Below are positions 1 to 8,147 of a stretch of DNA of 54,006 bases, piece by piece (position 1 is the stretch's first letter; every line of letters starts with the position of its first letter). Origin of the DNA: JAHFLD01 sp964367145 (GTDB lineage Bacteria; Patescibacteriota; Minisyncoccia; UBA6257; 1-14-0-10-40-38). The notes under the pieces are model-generated. The model had not been told where the DNA came from. It ran no database searches and saw only the letters and a program-made list of their open reading frames with translations. The DNA is taken from positions 1-54,006 of the forward strand of contig CAYIWJ010000002.1 in NCBI GenBank assembly GCA_964367145.1. The letters are read 5' to 3'. The position numbers and the translations under genes are program-made.

Positions 1-45
1 ACCACCGGCGAGAGAGAGCTGGCGCGCCGCGTTGATTATCGTTAA
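1..45 (+). CDS. 3' end of an upstream gene (partial)
   Basis: Frame 1 is open from the first base and stops at TAA 43-45, encoding only about 14 residues (ending RRVDYR). The reading frame leads straight into the T4SS-like cluster, so this is probably the tail of an upstream cluster member. The fragment is too short to identify a family. Confidence 0.35.
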   Translation, partial: TTGERELARRVDYR

Positions 46-101
46 CGCCGCCTAAGCCATAGCAAGCCTGGCTTGAAAACGCTACAATTAAAGACAAACT
101 C

Positions 102-788
102 ATGGACGCCAACAATCAAACCAAAAATCCCGCCACCCAGGACTTTGTGGAAATTAAAGATGTTCGCCAGGGAGTGGTTATGTTAAAAAATGGGGGATTG
201 CGCAAAATTGTCATGATCTCCGGAACCAACTTTGCTCTTAAATCCGAGGTGGAGCAAGGATTGATCCTAAGCGCCTTTCAAAATTTTTTAAACGGCTTGG
301 ATTTTAGCCTCCAAATTTTTATTCACTCCCGCAAACTAAACATTGAACAATATCTCCAAAATCTGGGTCGCCGCCTAGAGCAAGAAACCAACGGTCTGCT
401 CAAAAATCAAATCACCGAATACCGCGAATTCATCCGAACCTTGGTGGCCGAAAACGCTATCATGAACAAAACCTATTTCGCAGTCATTCCCTATGACCCG
501 ATCCAAATCAGCGAAACCGGAAAAAAACTCGCCGGCAACATTTTTGGATTTTTCAGCAAAAAACCAGCCACACCAACGACTGATAGCCTAACCGAAGAAA
601 AGTTTTCTGAATATTTGGAACAAATCAATCAGCGAGTGGAGCGGGTGGTCAGCGGCCTCAATCAGGTTGGTTTGCGGGTGGTTCCGCTTGAGGGCGACGA
701 ACTCACCGAGCTTTTTTATAATCTTTACAATCCCGGCGCTATCGAAAAAACCGATATCGAAACTTCCGGCGCCAAAAAAACCCCATGA
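102..788 (+). CDS. TraC-like protein of a CPR type IV secretion/pilus cluster
   Basis: A 228-residue cytoplasmic protein with no signal peptide or membrane segment. Its stop codon overlaps the ATG of the VirB4 ATPase (ATGA at 785-788), which implies translational coupling. Residues about 15-125 (EIKDVRQGVVML, then a helix-rich region) resemble the N-terminal TraC/VirB4 segment that CPR genomes often encode as a separate protein before VirB4. A short Lys/Pro/Thr-rich linker lies around residues 150-165. A role as partner of the ATPase at the inner membrane is inferred from gene order. The family assignment is from pattern memory only. Confidence 0.6.
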   Translation: MDANNQTKNPATQDFVEIKDVRQGVVMLKNGGLRKIVMISGTNFALKSEVEQGLILSAFQNFLNGLDFSLQIFIHSRKLNIEQYLQNLGRRLEQETNGLLKNQITEYREFIRTLVAENAIMNKTYFAVIPYDPIQISETGKKLAGNIFGFFSKKPATPTTDSLTEEKFSEYLEQINQRVERVVSGLNQVGLRVVPLEGDELTELFYNLYNPGAIEKTDIETSGAKKTP

Positions 789-2497
789 ACGAAGCCATCA
801 AAAATTTAATCGCCCCGCCCGCCATTGAAGCCGAATTCAACCACCTTAAGCTTGGCGGCGGTTTCGCCAAGACTCTTTTTGTCTTTACCTATCCGCGTTA
901 TCTCAATACCGGCTGGTTTTCCCCACTGCTCAACCTGCCAAACTTAATCGACATTTCGCTTCACGTAAGCCCAATCGAAACGCCGATTGCCCTTAAAAAC
1001 CTACGCAAAAAAGCAGCCGAGGTTGAAGCTCAAATCAACGAAAACGAATCTAAAGGATTAGTCCGGAACCCAATGCTGGAAACCGCTCTGCGCGATATTG
1101 AAAATCTGCGAGACACTCTCCAACAAGCCGAAGAAAATCTCTTTAGCGTCGGCGTTTACATCACCCTTTACGCGCCCGATCTTAAATCGCTTAATAACCT
1201 GGAAGAACAAATCCAGGGCATTTTGGAATCACGCCTTGTTTATGCCAAACCGGCGGTTTTCCGCCAACTTGAAGGATTCACCTCGGTTTTGCCCCTTGGT
1301 CTTGATCGCCTCCAAATCAAAACCCCGATGAATTCCAGTCCAATCTCTTCTTTTTTTCCGTTTGTCTCGGTCAACCTAACCTCGGAAGAAGGAGTGCTCT
1401 ACGGCGTCAATCGCCACAACAACACTCTGGTTATTTTTGATCGCTTCTCGCTGGAAAACGCCAATATGGTAATTTTTGCCAAATCCGGCGCCGGAAAATC
1501 ATACACCACCAAGCTCGAAGCCCTGCGCAACTTAATGCTTGGCGTAGATGTGATTATTGTTGATCCGGAAAATGAATACGAACGTCTCGCCGAAGCGGTT
1601 GGCGGCAGTTTCTTCCGCATCTCACTCGCCTCCGATCACCACATCAATCCCTTTGAAATACCGGCCGTGCCCGAAGACGAAAGCCGTGGCGATGTCTTAA
1701 AATCCCACATTGTCGTTCTTGCTGGATTACTCAAGATTATGCTCGGCAAAATTACCGCCGAAGAAGAAGCCATGCTTGATCGCGCCATCACCGAAACCTA
1801 CGCCTCGCGAGAAATCACCCCCGAAAAAGATTTCTCCAAAATTCCGCCGCCACTTCTTGAAGACTTGGAAGCGGTTCTCGCCAACATGAATGGCGGCAAA
1901 GGACTCGCCGAACGCCTCTATCGCTTCACCAAGGGCAGTTTTGGTGGCTTCCTGAACCAACCAACCAATGTGGAGAGCCGGAATCGTTTGGTGGTTTTTT
2001 CTATTCGCGACCTCGAAGAAGAACTTCGCCCAATCGCCATGTACATCATCTTGAATTATATCTGGAACATCGTCCGATCCGAACTCAAAAAGAGGATTAT
2101 GATTATTGACGAGGCTTGGTGGATGATGAAACACGAAGACGGCGCCCTCTTTCTCTTTGGCCTCGTAAAACGTGCCCGGAAATACTTCCTCGGCGTAACC
2201 ACCATCACTCAAGACGTTGAAGATTTTTTGCAATCTCCTTATGGTCGCCCAATCATCACCAACTCCTCGCTTCAACTACTCCTCAAACAATCACCGGCCA
2301 TGATTGATGTTGTCAGCAAAACTTTTAACTTAACCGAGGGCGAAAAAAGTCTTTTATTGGAATCCGATGTCGGTAATGGATTGTTTTTTGCCGGACTCAA
2401 TCGCGTGGCCATTCAAATCATCGCCTCCTATTTGGAAGACGAGATAATCACCACCAATCCCGAACAAATTTTGGAACAACGCGCCGCCGCTAAATAA
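785..2497 (+). CDS. VirB4-family type IV secretion ATPase
   Basis: A 570-residue ATPase. Walker A (AKSGAGKS) is at residues 232-239. Walker B (RIMIIDEAWW) is near residue 440, followed by the TTITQDVEDF and ITNSSLQLLLKQ segments typical of VirB4/TraC/HerA-like motors. The N-terminal 200 residues match the VirB4 N-domain, with a coiled stretch around 75-120. VirB4 energises pilus biogenesis and substrate transfer at the inner membrane. It follows the TraC-like gene with a 4-nt overlap and precedes two membrane proteins, one pilin-like. CPR bacteria commonly carry such a minimal system, with a proposed role in DNA uptake or attachment to host cells. That role is inference. Confidence 0.9.
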   Translation: MNEAIKNLIAPPAIEAEFNHLKLGGGFAKTLFVFTYPRYLNTGWFSPLLNLPNLIDISLHVSPIETPIALKNLRKKAAEVEAQINENESKGLVRNPMLETALRDIENLRDTLQQAEENLFSVGVYITLYAPDLKSLNNLEEQIQGILESRLVYAKPAVFRQLEGFTSVLPLGLDRLQIKTPMNSSPISSFFPFVSVNLTSEEGVLYGVNRHNNTLVIFDRFSLENANMVIFAKSGAGKSYTTKLEALRNLMLGVDVIIVDPENEYERLAEAVGGSFFRISLASDHHINPFEIPAVPEDESRGDVLKSHIVVLAGLLKIMLGKITAEEEAMLDRAITETYASREITPEKDFSKIPPPLLEDLEAVLANMNGGKGLAERLYRFTKGSFGGFLNQPTNVESRNRLVVFSIRDLEEELRPIAMYIILNYIWNIVRSELKKRIMIIDEAWWMMKHEDGALFLFGLVKRARKYFLGVTTITQDVEDFLQSPYGRPIITNSSLQLLLKQSPAMIDVVSKTFNLTEGEKSLLLESDVGNGLFFAGLNRVAIQIIASYLEDEIITTNPEQILEQRAAAK

Positions 2498-2500
2498 AAT

Positions 2501-2830
2501 ATGGAACCAAAAATCAGCGGAGTTGAGGCCACACTGCTTATCATCGTCGCCATTGTCGCCGATCTAGTGGGTCTCATTCCCATCGTCAACATCATCGGCA
2601 CGTTAATTAGTCTTGCCATAACCCAAGCCTACTTTAGAATTAAGGGAGTTAAAGCTACCGCCAACCTCGTCGCCCAAGCAATTGATCTTATTCCAGTCTT
2701 GAGCATTTTACCGGCTACGACCGTCGGCGTTGCAATTGTACTTTGGCTCGATCGGCACCCCAAAGGACTGGTCAACAAAGTCACCGACCTTGCAATTACC
2801 CCAAAAAAGCCAATCCCCACCGTCAAATAA
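2501..2830 (+). CDS. Small hydrophobic membrane protein in the VirB4 cluster
   Basis: A 109-residue protein starting 3 nt after the virB4 stop. It has two or three predicted membrane helices (residues about 10-43 and 60-85) and a basic C-terminus rich in Lys and Pro. Position between VirB4 and the VirB2-like protein suggests an inner-membrane accessory part, perhaps VirB3-like, but no family motif is recognisable. An overlapping antisense open frame is a shadow. Confidence 0.6.
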   Translation: MEPKISGVEATLLIIVAIVADLVGLIPIVNIIGTLISLAITQAYFRIKGVKATANLVAQAIDLIPVLSILPATTVGVAIVLWLDRHPKGLVNKVTDLAITPKKPIPTVK

Positions 2831-2831
2831 C

Positions 2832-3776
2832 ATGAAATCAATTTTAAAACACTCCATTGTTTTAAGCGCCTTGTTTGTGTTTTTATTGCATCCGCCAATA
2901 ACTTCGGCGCAAAATTCAGCCGTTGACAGCAGACTCAATGTTCCGCTTCCCGGTTTAGAGGATGTAAAGGTTGGTGTGAATAACGGTCCGCAAAACACCA
3001 ACCAAAGCCCCAATCTGGAAGGAATAAAAAAATATCTCAACGCCATTTACCGTTACGGTCTTGGACTTGGGGCGCTCCTCGCTATTCTGCGCATTGCCTA
3101 CGCCGCGATTAAATATTCAACCTCCGGAGGAAATAGTAGCTCCCAAACCGAAGCAGTGGAGATTATCAAAAACGCCCTCTGGGGCTTGGGACTCTTGTTG
3201 GTGGCTACGCTTATTTTAAACGTGATCAATCCCAGGGTTTTTACCCTGGAAAGCGGAAACGGTGCTTCTAATGGTGGTAGTACCGGCAATACTTCCGGAA
3301 ACTCAAATAATCCACCGGCACCAATACAACCGCCCCCGCCAACACCACCGAGCGAACCCTTAATTCCCAATGGCCAAGGCGGCGCTGGACCAAACAACAC
3401 CACGCCAATCATTGTTTCACTAAGTCCAGCCGGCCCCAATGGCTTTACGCCCGGAAGCCCGGCTACATTAAACTTTAGCGACAACACCGAAAACGAAGCT
3501 GGTTTTATGCTTCTTGAACTTGATCCAAATCGGAGCTCATATCCGACAACTCAACTACAACCAGGCCAACAAGGCCCACTGGCGCCACCAGAAGGAACTA
3601 CAGCCATTAGTGTTTTCCCGCCAAATAGCGATGGTGGATTATATTTGGTTAATTTCGCCATGCCGGCGCCAACCTTTGGAAATCAATCCGTCAGAAAATT
3701 TGCAGTTATAGCAATTGGCCCAGACAATTCACTTTCTCCAATTAGCCCCGACCAAATATACACTCTGCCCAAATAA
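2832..3776 (+). CDS. VirB2/TrbC-like pilin with secreted C-terminal domain
   Basis: The start is placed at ATG 2832, one base after the previous stop, because it gives a clean signal peptide (about residues 1-27, cut after ITSAQ). An upstream in-frame ATG at 2730 lies inside the neighbouring gene. Residues about 60-140 contain two hydrophobic helices separated by a polar turn, the VirB2/TrbC pilin layout, preceded by GIKKYLNAIYRYGLG. A Gly/Ser/Asn/Pro-rich linker follows (about 145-185), then a roughly 120-residue extracellular beta-rich domain. At 314 residues it is far longer than a classical pilin (about 100). It is probably the pilus or adhesin subunit of the cluster. Confidence 0.7.
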   Translation: MKSILKHSIVLSALFVFLLHPPITSAQNSAVDSRLNVPLPGLEDVKVGVNNGPQNTNQSPNLEGIKKYLNAIYRYGLGLGALLAILRIAYAAIKYSTSGGNSSSQTEAVEIIKNALWGLGLLLVATLILNVINPRVFTLESGNGASNGGSTGNTSGNSNNPPAPIQPPPPTPPSEPLIPNGQGGAGPNNTTPIIVSLSPAGPNGFTPGSPATLNFSDNTENEAGFMLLELDPNRSSYPTTQLQPGQQGPLAPPEGTTAISVFPPNSDGGLYLVNFAMPAPTFGNQSVRKFAVIAIGPDNSLSPISPDQIYTLPK

Positions 3777-3800
3777 ATAATCCCCATTTAAAAACCCAAG

Positions 3801-4229
3801 CTAAATCGGTTTTATAATCACACAGCGATCTCTGCCCTCGCCGGAACTCTCGGTCTTGACCTCTGGGTGAATAGAAAGCTCCACGTGAACCAATCTTCGC
3901 TCATAGGCATTCATTGCTGGTAGGTGAACTGGAGACTTGGCGCTAAGCGCCTTGCGCGCCGCCGCCTTGGCTAAATCCACGATAATTCGCTCTCGCTCCT
4001 TGCGATAATTATTAACATCTACAAAAAAAGTGCCAATCTCCAACTTCTTGGCGATTAAACGCACTAAGTGATCAAGATCGTGCACCACTTGCGGCAAATG
4101 TTTTTTAAACCAATCACTTTCGTTGGCAAAAATGCTGACCTTCCGCGCTTCAAAATCAAAATCAACCGCCGGCTCAACAAGCCCAAGTAATTCAACGACT
4201 CTCCTGACTTGATCCTGAAAGATTTCCAT
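3801..4229 (-). CDS. jag: Jag/KhpB-like RNA-binding protein (R3H domain)
   Basis: A 142-residue protein. The second half shows the R3H pattern: RKERERIIVDLAKAAARKAL, then NAYERRLVHVELSIHPEVKTESSG and the end RDRCVIIKPI. A KH-like region precedes it. It lies directly after yidC and overlaps its 3' end by 38 nt, matching the conserved rpmH-rnpA-yidC-jag order. Jag proteins bind RNA with KhpA and influence cell elongation and division. It is shorter than typical Jag (about 200) because the N-terminal Jag_N domain is missing, which is usual in reduced genomes. Confidence 0.85.
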   Translation of the reverse strand: MEIFQDQVRRVVELLGLVEPAVDFDFEARKVSIFANESDWFKKHLPQVVHDLDHLVRLIAKKLEIGTFFVDVNNYRKERERIIVDLAKAAARKALSAKSPVHLPAMNAYERRLVHVELSIHPEVKTESSGEGRDRCVIIKPI

Positions 4230-4801
4230 GGGGTTTCAAATCCAGCGAACGAGTAACGATAAATTGCTGAAAAATAGAAAACAGGGAGGTAATGACCCAA
4301 TAAAATCCAATCGCGGCCGGTAAACGAAGTAGAATAAAAAAGGTAATTACTGGCCCAATGAAGAGCATTTGCTTACTCATAGCCGAAGCCGGAGTAGAAG
4401 CACTCGGCTTGGGTAAAGCCGCTTTTGCCTGAAAAAATTGAGCAACCACCGCTAGAACCAAAACTATCATACTGGGCTTTGCAAGATCAATCAAGCCAAA
4501 AAANNNNNNNNNNNNNNNNNNNNNNNNNNNNNNNNNNNNNNNNNNNNNNNNNNNNNNNNNNNNNNNNNNNNNNNNNNNNNNNNNNNNNNNNNNNNNNNNN
4601 NNNTTTGATGTGCGGCTGCAACCTCTGCATGACCAACTGATTCTTAAAACTCTTATAAAAGAGTGGGTATAAAATAAAACGAATTAAAAGCGTGAGTAGT
4701 ATAATCGCCAAACCAAGATCATGAAAAGCCACGGTATTGTATAAAAAAACCAAGGCGTTAAAAAGGGGACGATACAAAACCTCAATAAAAAATATTTTCA
4801 T
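4192..4801 (-). CDS. yidC: YidC/Oxa1 membrane insertase (interrupted by assembly gap)
   Basis: The N-terminal half runs from ATG 4801 (IEVLYRPLFNALVFLYNTV, then the first helices) into the 100-N gap at 4504-4603. The C-terminal half (4192-4503) continues with AKPSMIVLVLAVVAQFFQAK and the hydrophobic FIGPVITFFILLRLPAAIGF helix. The two halves are in different frames across the N run only because the gap length is arbitrary, so a frameshift cannot be inferred. YidC inserts and folds inner-membrane proteins with or without SecYEG. The short form without the large periplasmic domain is normal for CPR and Gram-positive bacteria. Confidence 0.85.
4504..4603. other. Assembly gap (100 N) inside yidC
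   Basis: A run of exactly 100 N, the conventional filler for an unsized scaffold gap. The true length of missing yidC sequence is unknown. Confidence 0.99.
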
Positions 4802-5127
4802 GTTTGGGATAAATAGCGGATAAAATCCAATACCAGCTTTTCTCGTAACTCGGATGATTGAAAATCGCTCGCGGGTGGCAAAAGGGTCAATAGGACATCT
4901 CGTGGGGCTACGCGCGAATAAACCTCTCTCGCCGCCCCAAAAAAGGCTCTCTTAAGACGATTACGCAAAACGGCGGTTGCAAACGACTTCTTCGGAACCA
5001 CAACGCCAAAACGCGGATAGCCAGCCTCGGCGGGAAAAATACGGAAAATGGCGTATGGAAGCCTAACTACTTGCCCCCTCCTGCCAAAAAAATCTCCGAC
5101 CGGAAGCCGCCGGGCTTTAGCCAGCAT
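4798..5127 (-). CDS. rnpA: Ribonuclease P protein component
   Basis: A 109-residue basic protein with the RnpA signature VLRNRLKRAFFGAAREV (the R-N-x-x-K-R motif) and FGVVVPKKSFATA before it. It helps the RNase P RNA bind and mature pre-tRNA 5' ends. The stop overlaps the yidC start by 4 nt, and rpmH lies 6 nt upstream, the classical origin-proximal operon. Confidence 0.92.
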   Translation of the reverse strand: MLAKARRLPVGDFFGRRGQVVRLPYAIFRIFPAEAGYPRFGVVVPKKSFATAVLRNRLKRAFFGAAREVYSRVAPRDVLLTLLPPASDFQSSELREKLVLDFIRYLSQT

Positions 5128-5133
5128 TAAAGA

Positions 5134-5268
5134 CTAAACCGTTAACCGCTTTCGGCCCTTGGCGCGGCGGCGACTCAAGACCTTTCGCCCATTGGCGGTA
5201 CGATTTCTCCTTAAGAAACCATGGGTTCGAGCTCGTTTCCTCTTTTTTGGCTGATAGGTTTGCGACAT
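5134..5268 (-). CDS. rpmH: 50S ribosomal protein L34
   Basis: A 44-residue, very basic protein starting MSQTYQPKKRKRARTHGFL with the family core TANGRKVLSRRRAKGRKRLTV. It is first gene of the rpmH-rnpA-yidC-jag transcript, divergent from dnaA. The start at 5268 is supported by the conserved N-terminus. Only 7 nt separate the ATG from a -10 box, so the mRNA is probably leaderless. Confidence 0.95.
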   Translation of the reverse strand: MSQTYQPKKRKRARTHGFLRRNRTANGRKVLSRRRAKGRKRLTV

Positions 5269-5275
5269 GGCAAGC

Positions 5276-5304
5276 ATACTAGCAGAAATAAACCATTACA
5301 GCAA
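5276..5304 (-). promoter_or_regulatory. rpmH promoter, leaderless geometry
   Basis: On the minus strand TTGCTG (5299-5304) and TAGTAT (5276-5281) are 17 bp apart. The -10 ends 7 nt before the rpmH ATG, so the transcript should start at or within a base or two of the start codon. A DnaA-box-like TTCTCCACA lies further up at 5337-5345, between rpmH and dnaA. Confidence 0.6.
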
Positions 5305-5442
5305 GTAAAAAAACTTTTTTCTTTCTAAAAAAGGAGTTCTCCACAGGTAGTGCACAGCTTACACCCAAAAGCTTCTTTGACTCGCGATGAGGTAAGCATA
5401 CAATGGGTAAAAGATTAGCCAGCTCAATCAGTCTTTATAACC

Positions 5443-6816
5443 ATGGAGTTCGATCAATTGTGGCAATCAGCCCTCGGGGAAATAGAACTTCAAGTTTCAC
5501 GTCCAAATTTTGCGACGTGGTTTAAAAACAGCAAACTCATCGACAAAAAAGAAGGAACGGCTCTAATTGGTCTGCCAAATAATTTCGCCAAAGAGTGGGT
5601 AGAAAATAAATACAACAAAGTCATCCTGGGAACCTTGCGAGGCATGGATGACAGCACTAAAAAAGTGGAATTTGTAGTCTACAACGAACGCACCACGCAA
5701 AAACCGACAATTAAATCTAGCAACAAAATCACCATCAACAAGAATGATGATTTTGGCCAACTTTCATTCAGCGAATTCAAGGTTGATCAAGTAACTAACC
5801 TCAACTCCAAATACACCCTAAGCTCTTATGTTGTTGGTAAAAGCAATGAGATGGCCTATGCGGCGGCCATGGCGGTCGTAGACTCGGTTGGTAACAAATA
5901 CAATCCGCTTTTTATTTACGGCGGGGTTGGTTTGGGAAAAACCCACCTCATGCAAGGCATGGGCAATGAAGTCTCGTTAAAATATGGCGGTAAAATAAAG
6001 GTAAAATATGTATCTTCGGAAAAATTCACCAACGATGTCGTTTGGGCGATTAGAAATAAACGCATGGAAACTGTTAAAGAAAAATATCGCTTGATTGATA
6101 TGCTAATTATCGACGACATTCAATTCATCGCCGGAAAACCAAGTACCGAAGAGGAATTTTTTCACACTTTTAACGCCCTCCACGAAAACAACAAGCAAAT
6201 CATCATCTCCTCTGATCGTCCGCCAAAATTCATCCCAACCCTTGAAGAACGCCTGCGTTCGCGTTTTGAGGGTGGTATGGTGGTTGATATCGGAATACCG
6301 GACTACGAACTGCGCTCGGCCATTATCCGGTCTAAACTTCAGGAGAAAAAAGCGGCTCTTAGCGATGAAATAATAAATTTAGTGGCCAATAAAATTCAAA
6401 AAAACTTCCGAGAAGTTGAAGGCATTATTAATAAGATTTTATTTTACCAAAACCGAAAGGGCGATGATCTAACCGCTAAAAACGTGGAAGAAATTATCAG
6501 CGAATCCAGCCAAGAGCCCACAAAAAACATCAACCCTAATCAGATTATTAAAGCCGTGGCGGAGTTTTCGGAAATCCCTCCACTTGATTTACTCAATAAA
6601 TCACGTAAAAAAGAAGTGGCTGAAGCGCGCCAAATTCTAATGTATCTTCTTCGAGAAATGCTCCAATTATCCTACCCCCATATCGGCCGGAGAATCGGCA
6701 AACGCGATCACACCACCGCTATTTATGCCTACGAAAAAATTGCCAAGGAAATCCAAAAAAATCCGGCTCTTAACCAAAAAATTCTTATTATTAAAGAATT
6801 AATTAGTAAAGGATAG
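5443..6816 (+). CDS. dnaA: Chromosomal replication initiator DnaA
   Basis: A 457-residue protein with all four domains. Domain I is at 1-80 (LWQSALGEIELQVSRPNFATWF), followed by a short linker. The AAA+ domain has Walker A GGVGLGKT at 160-167 and a DDIQFIAGK Walker B. The C-terminal DNA-binding helix-turn-helix carries the signature KRDHTTAIYAYEKI near 420-435. It opens the origin and recruits helicase. It is divergent from rpmH and followed by an AT-rich spacer with DnaA boxes and then dnaN. Confidence 0.97.
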   Translation: MEFDQLWQSALGEIELQVSRPNFATWFKNSKLIDKKEGTALIGLPNNFAKEWVENKYNKVILGTLRGMDDSTKKVEFVVYNERTTQKPTIKSSNKITINKNDDFGQLSFSEFKVDQVTNLNSKYTLSSYVVGKSNEMAYAAAMAVVDSVGNKYNPLFIYGGVGLGKTHLMQGMGNEVSLKYGGKIKVKYVSSEKFTNDVVWAIRNKRMETVKEKYRLIDMLIIDDIQFIAGKPSTEEEFFHTFNALHENNKQIIISSDRPPKFIPTLEERLRSRFEGGMVVDIGIPDYELRSAIIRSKLQEKKAALSDEIINLVANKIQKNFREVEGIINKILFYQNRKGDDLTAKNVEEIISESSQEPTKNINPNQIIKAVAEFSEIPPLDLLNKSRKKEVAEARQILMYLLREMLQLSYPHIGRRIGKRDHTTAIYAYEKIAKEIQKNPALNQKILIIKELISKG

Positions 6817-7031
6817 CGCTGTTTAAAACCTGTGAATAAAAACCGTACAATCTGTAGATAAAAAATAATATTTAAAAAAATGAAAATTTATACACACCCA
6901 AACCACCAATTCACCCTAAGTTCTGCACAATCCAAAAAAAATCAAAAATCAAAAATAAACCTTTTAAATCAGTACGAAAAAATAAATTAAACTGACTTAT
7001 CCACTTTTCCACAGCTACTATTACTACTGCT
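6817..7031. other. Candidate replication origin (dnaA-dnaN spacer)
   Basis: A 215-nt, strongly AT-rich, gene-free spacer. Boxes fitting TTATNCACA are at 6831-6839 (minus, TTATTCACA) and 6888-6896 (plus, TTATACACA). One-mismatch boxes TTATCCACT (6997-7005) and TTTTCCACA (7005-7013) lie just before dnaN. Long A/T runs around 6858-6890 and 6938-6995 could be the unwinding region. Location between dnaA and dnaN next to rpmH is the commonest bacterial oriC site. Confidence 0.65.
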
Positions 7032-8147
7032 ATGAATTTAATAATATTAAAAGATAACCTAAGAGAAGGGCTCAACACTTTAGAAAGAGCGGTTTCCGAA
7101 AATAATGCTTTACCGATTCTCAAAAATATTCTTCTCCAAACCGAAGCCGGGAAAGTTAGATTATCTGCGACTAATCTAGAAATTGGCGTCACTAATCTTT
7201 TGTTTGGAAAAATATCCGAAGAGGGAAGTGTTACGGTGCCATTTCAAGCTTTGTATAATATTATTAATAATAGCGATACCGAAAGAATTACTCTTCTTTC
7301 TCAAGATACAACTTTAATCATTAAAGGGGAGAACTATGAGGCTAAAATTCAAGGATTGAATCCGGATGACTTCCCGATTATTCCCAAGATAGATAATCAA
7401 AATAACAGCATCGAAATTGATTCTAGTACTTTTAAATCGGGTTTAAGTGATGTCTCGGTTGCCGCTCATGTTTCAGAAATAAGACCAGAAATAAGCGGAG
7501 TTCTCTTTGATTTCCAAATTGGAATTATAAAATTAGTAGCCACCGATAGTTTTCGTCTCGCGGAAAAAACCATTGATCATACGAAATTCAAAACCAATTT
7601 TACTCAAGGATTTAAAACTATCATCCCCCTTAAAACAATACAGGAGATAATGCGAATTTTTAGCGACAATAAACCAATTAAAATCTATTTTGATAATCAT
7701 CAAATACTGATTAAAAATGAGAACGTTGAACTCATTTCCAGAATTATTGAAGGAAATTATCCGGATTACGAACAAATTATTCCTAAAAGTATTGAAACCG
7801 AAATTACGGTTAAGCGAGATAATTTAGTTAATGCCTTAAAATTAGTCAGTACTTTTTCTAGTAAAACCAATGACATTCGGTTAAAAATTACCGAAAACAA
7901 TAAGGCTATGGAATTATATTCGGCCAACCAAAATCTCGGCGAAAACAATTATCTCATCCCAATTAAAAGCAAGGGAGCCGATAATAAAAGCTTGAGTTTT
8001 AATTGGCGTTATCTTTTAGATGGCTTAAAAGCCATCAAAACCGAAGATATTTTTTTTGGCATCAACAGCAACAATCGCCCGGCGCTTCTTAAATCTCCCG
8101 ACAGCCGAGATTATTTCTACATTCTAATGCCAATCAAAGGGGATTAG
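7032..8147 (+). CDS. dnaN: DNA polymerase III beta sliding clamp
   Basis: A 371-residue protein of normal clamp length with three repeated clamp folds. The first starts MNLIILKDNLREGLNTLERAVS, followed by NALPILKNILLQTE. The end DYFYILMPIKGD corresponds to the conserved C-terminal LMPMR-like motif. It forms the ring that tethers polymerase. Codons are visibly more AT-rich than in most neighbours. Its 3' end overlaps the convergent PBP gene by 14 nt. Confidence 0.95.
   Translation: MNLIILKDNLREGLNTLERAVSENNALPILKNILLQTEAGKVRLSATNLEIGVTNLLFGKISEEGSVTVPFQALYNIINNSDTERITLLSQDTTLIIKGENYEAKIQGLNPDDFPIIPKIDNQNNSIEIDSSTFKSGLSDVSVAAHVSEIRPEISGVLFDFQIGIIKLVATDSFRLAEKTIDHTKFKTNFTQGFKTIIPLKTIQEIMRIFSDNKPIKIYFDNHQILIKNENVELISRIIEGNYPDYEQIIPKSIETEITVKRDNLVNALKLVSTFSSKTNDIRLKITENNKAMELYSANQNLGENNYLIPIKSKGADNKSLSFNWRYLLDGLKAIKTEDIFFGINSNNRPALLKSPDSRDYFYILMPIKGD

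Noticed and set aside
1727..2275. 182-codon open frame antisense to virB4
   Set aside because: It lies inside the conserved ATPase domain and has no ribosome site or family features.
4192..4801. Frameshift in yidC
   Set aside because: The two halves differ in frame only across the 100-N filler, whose length is not real.
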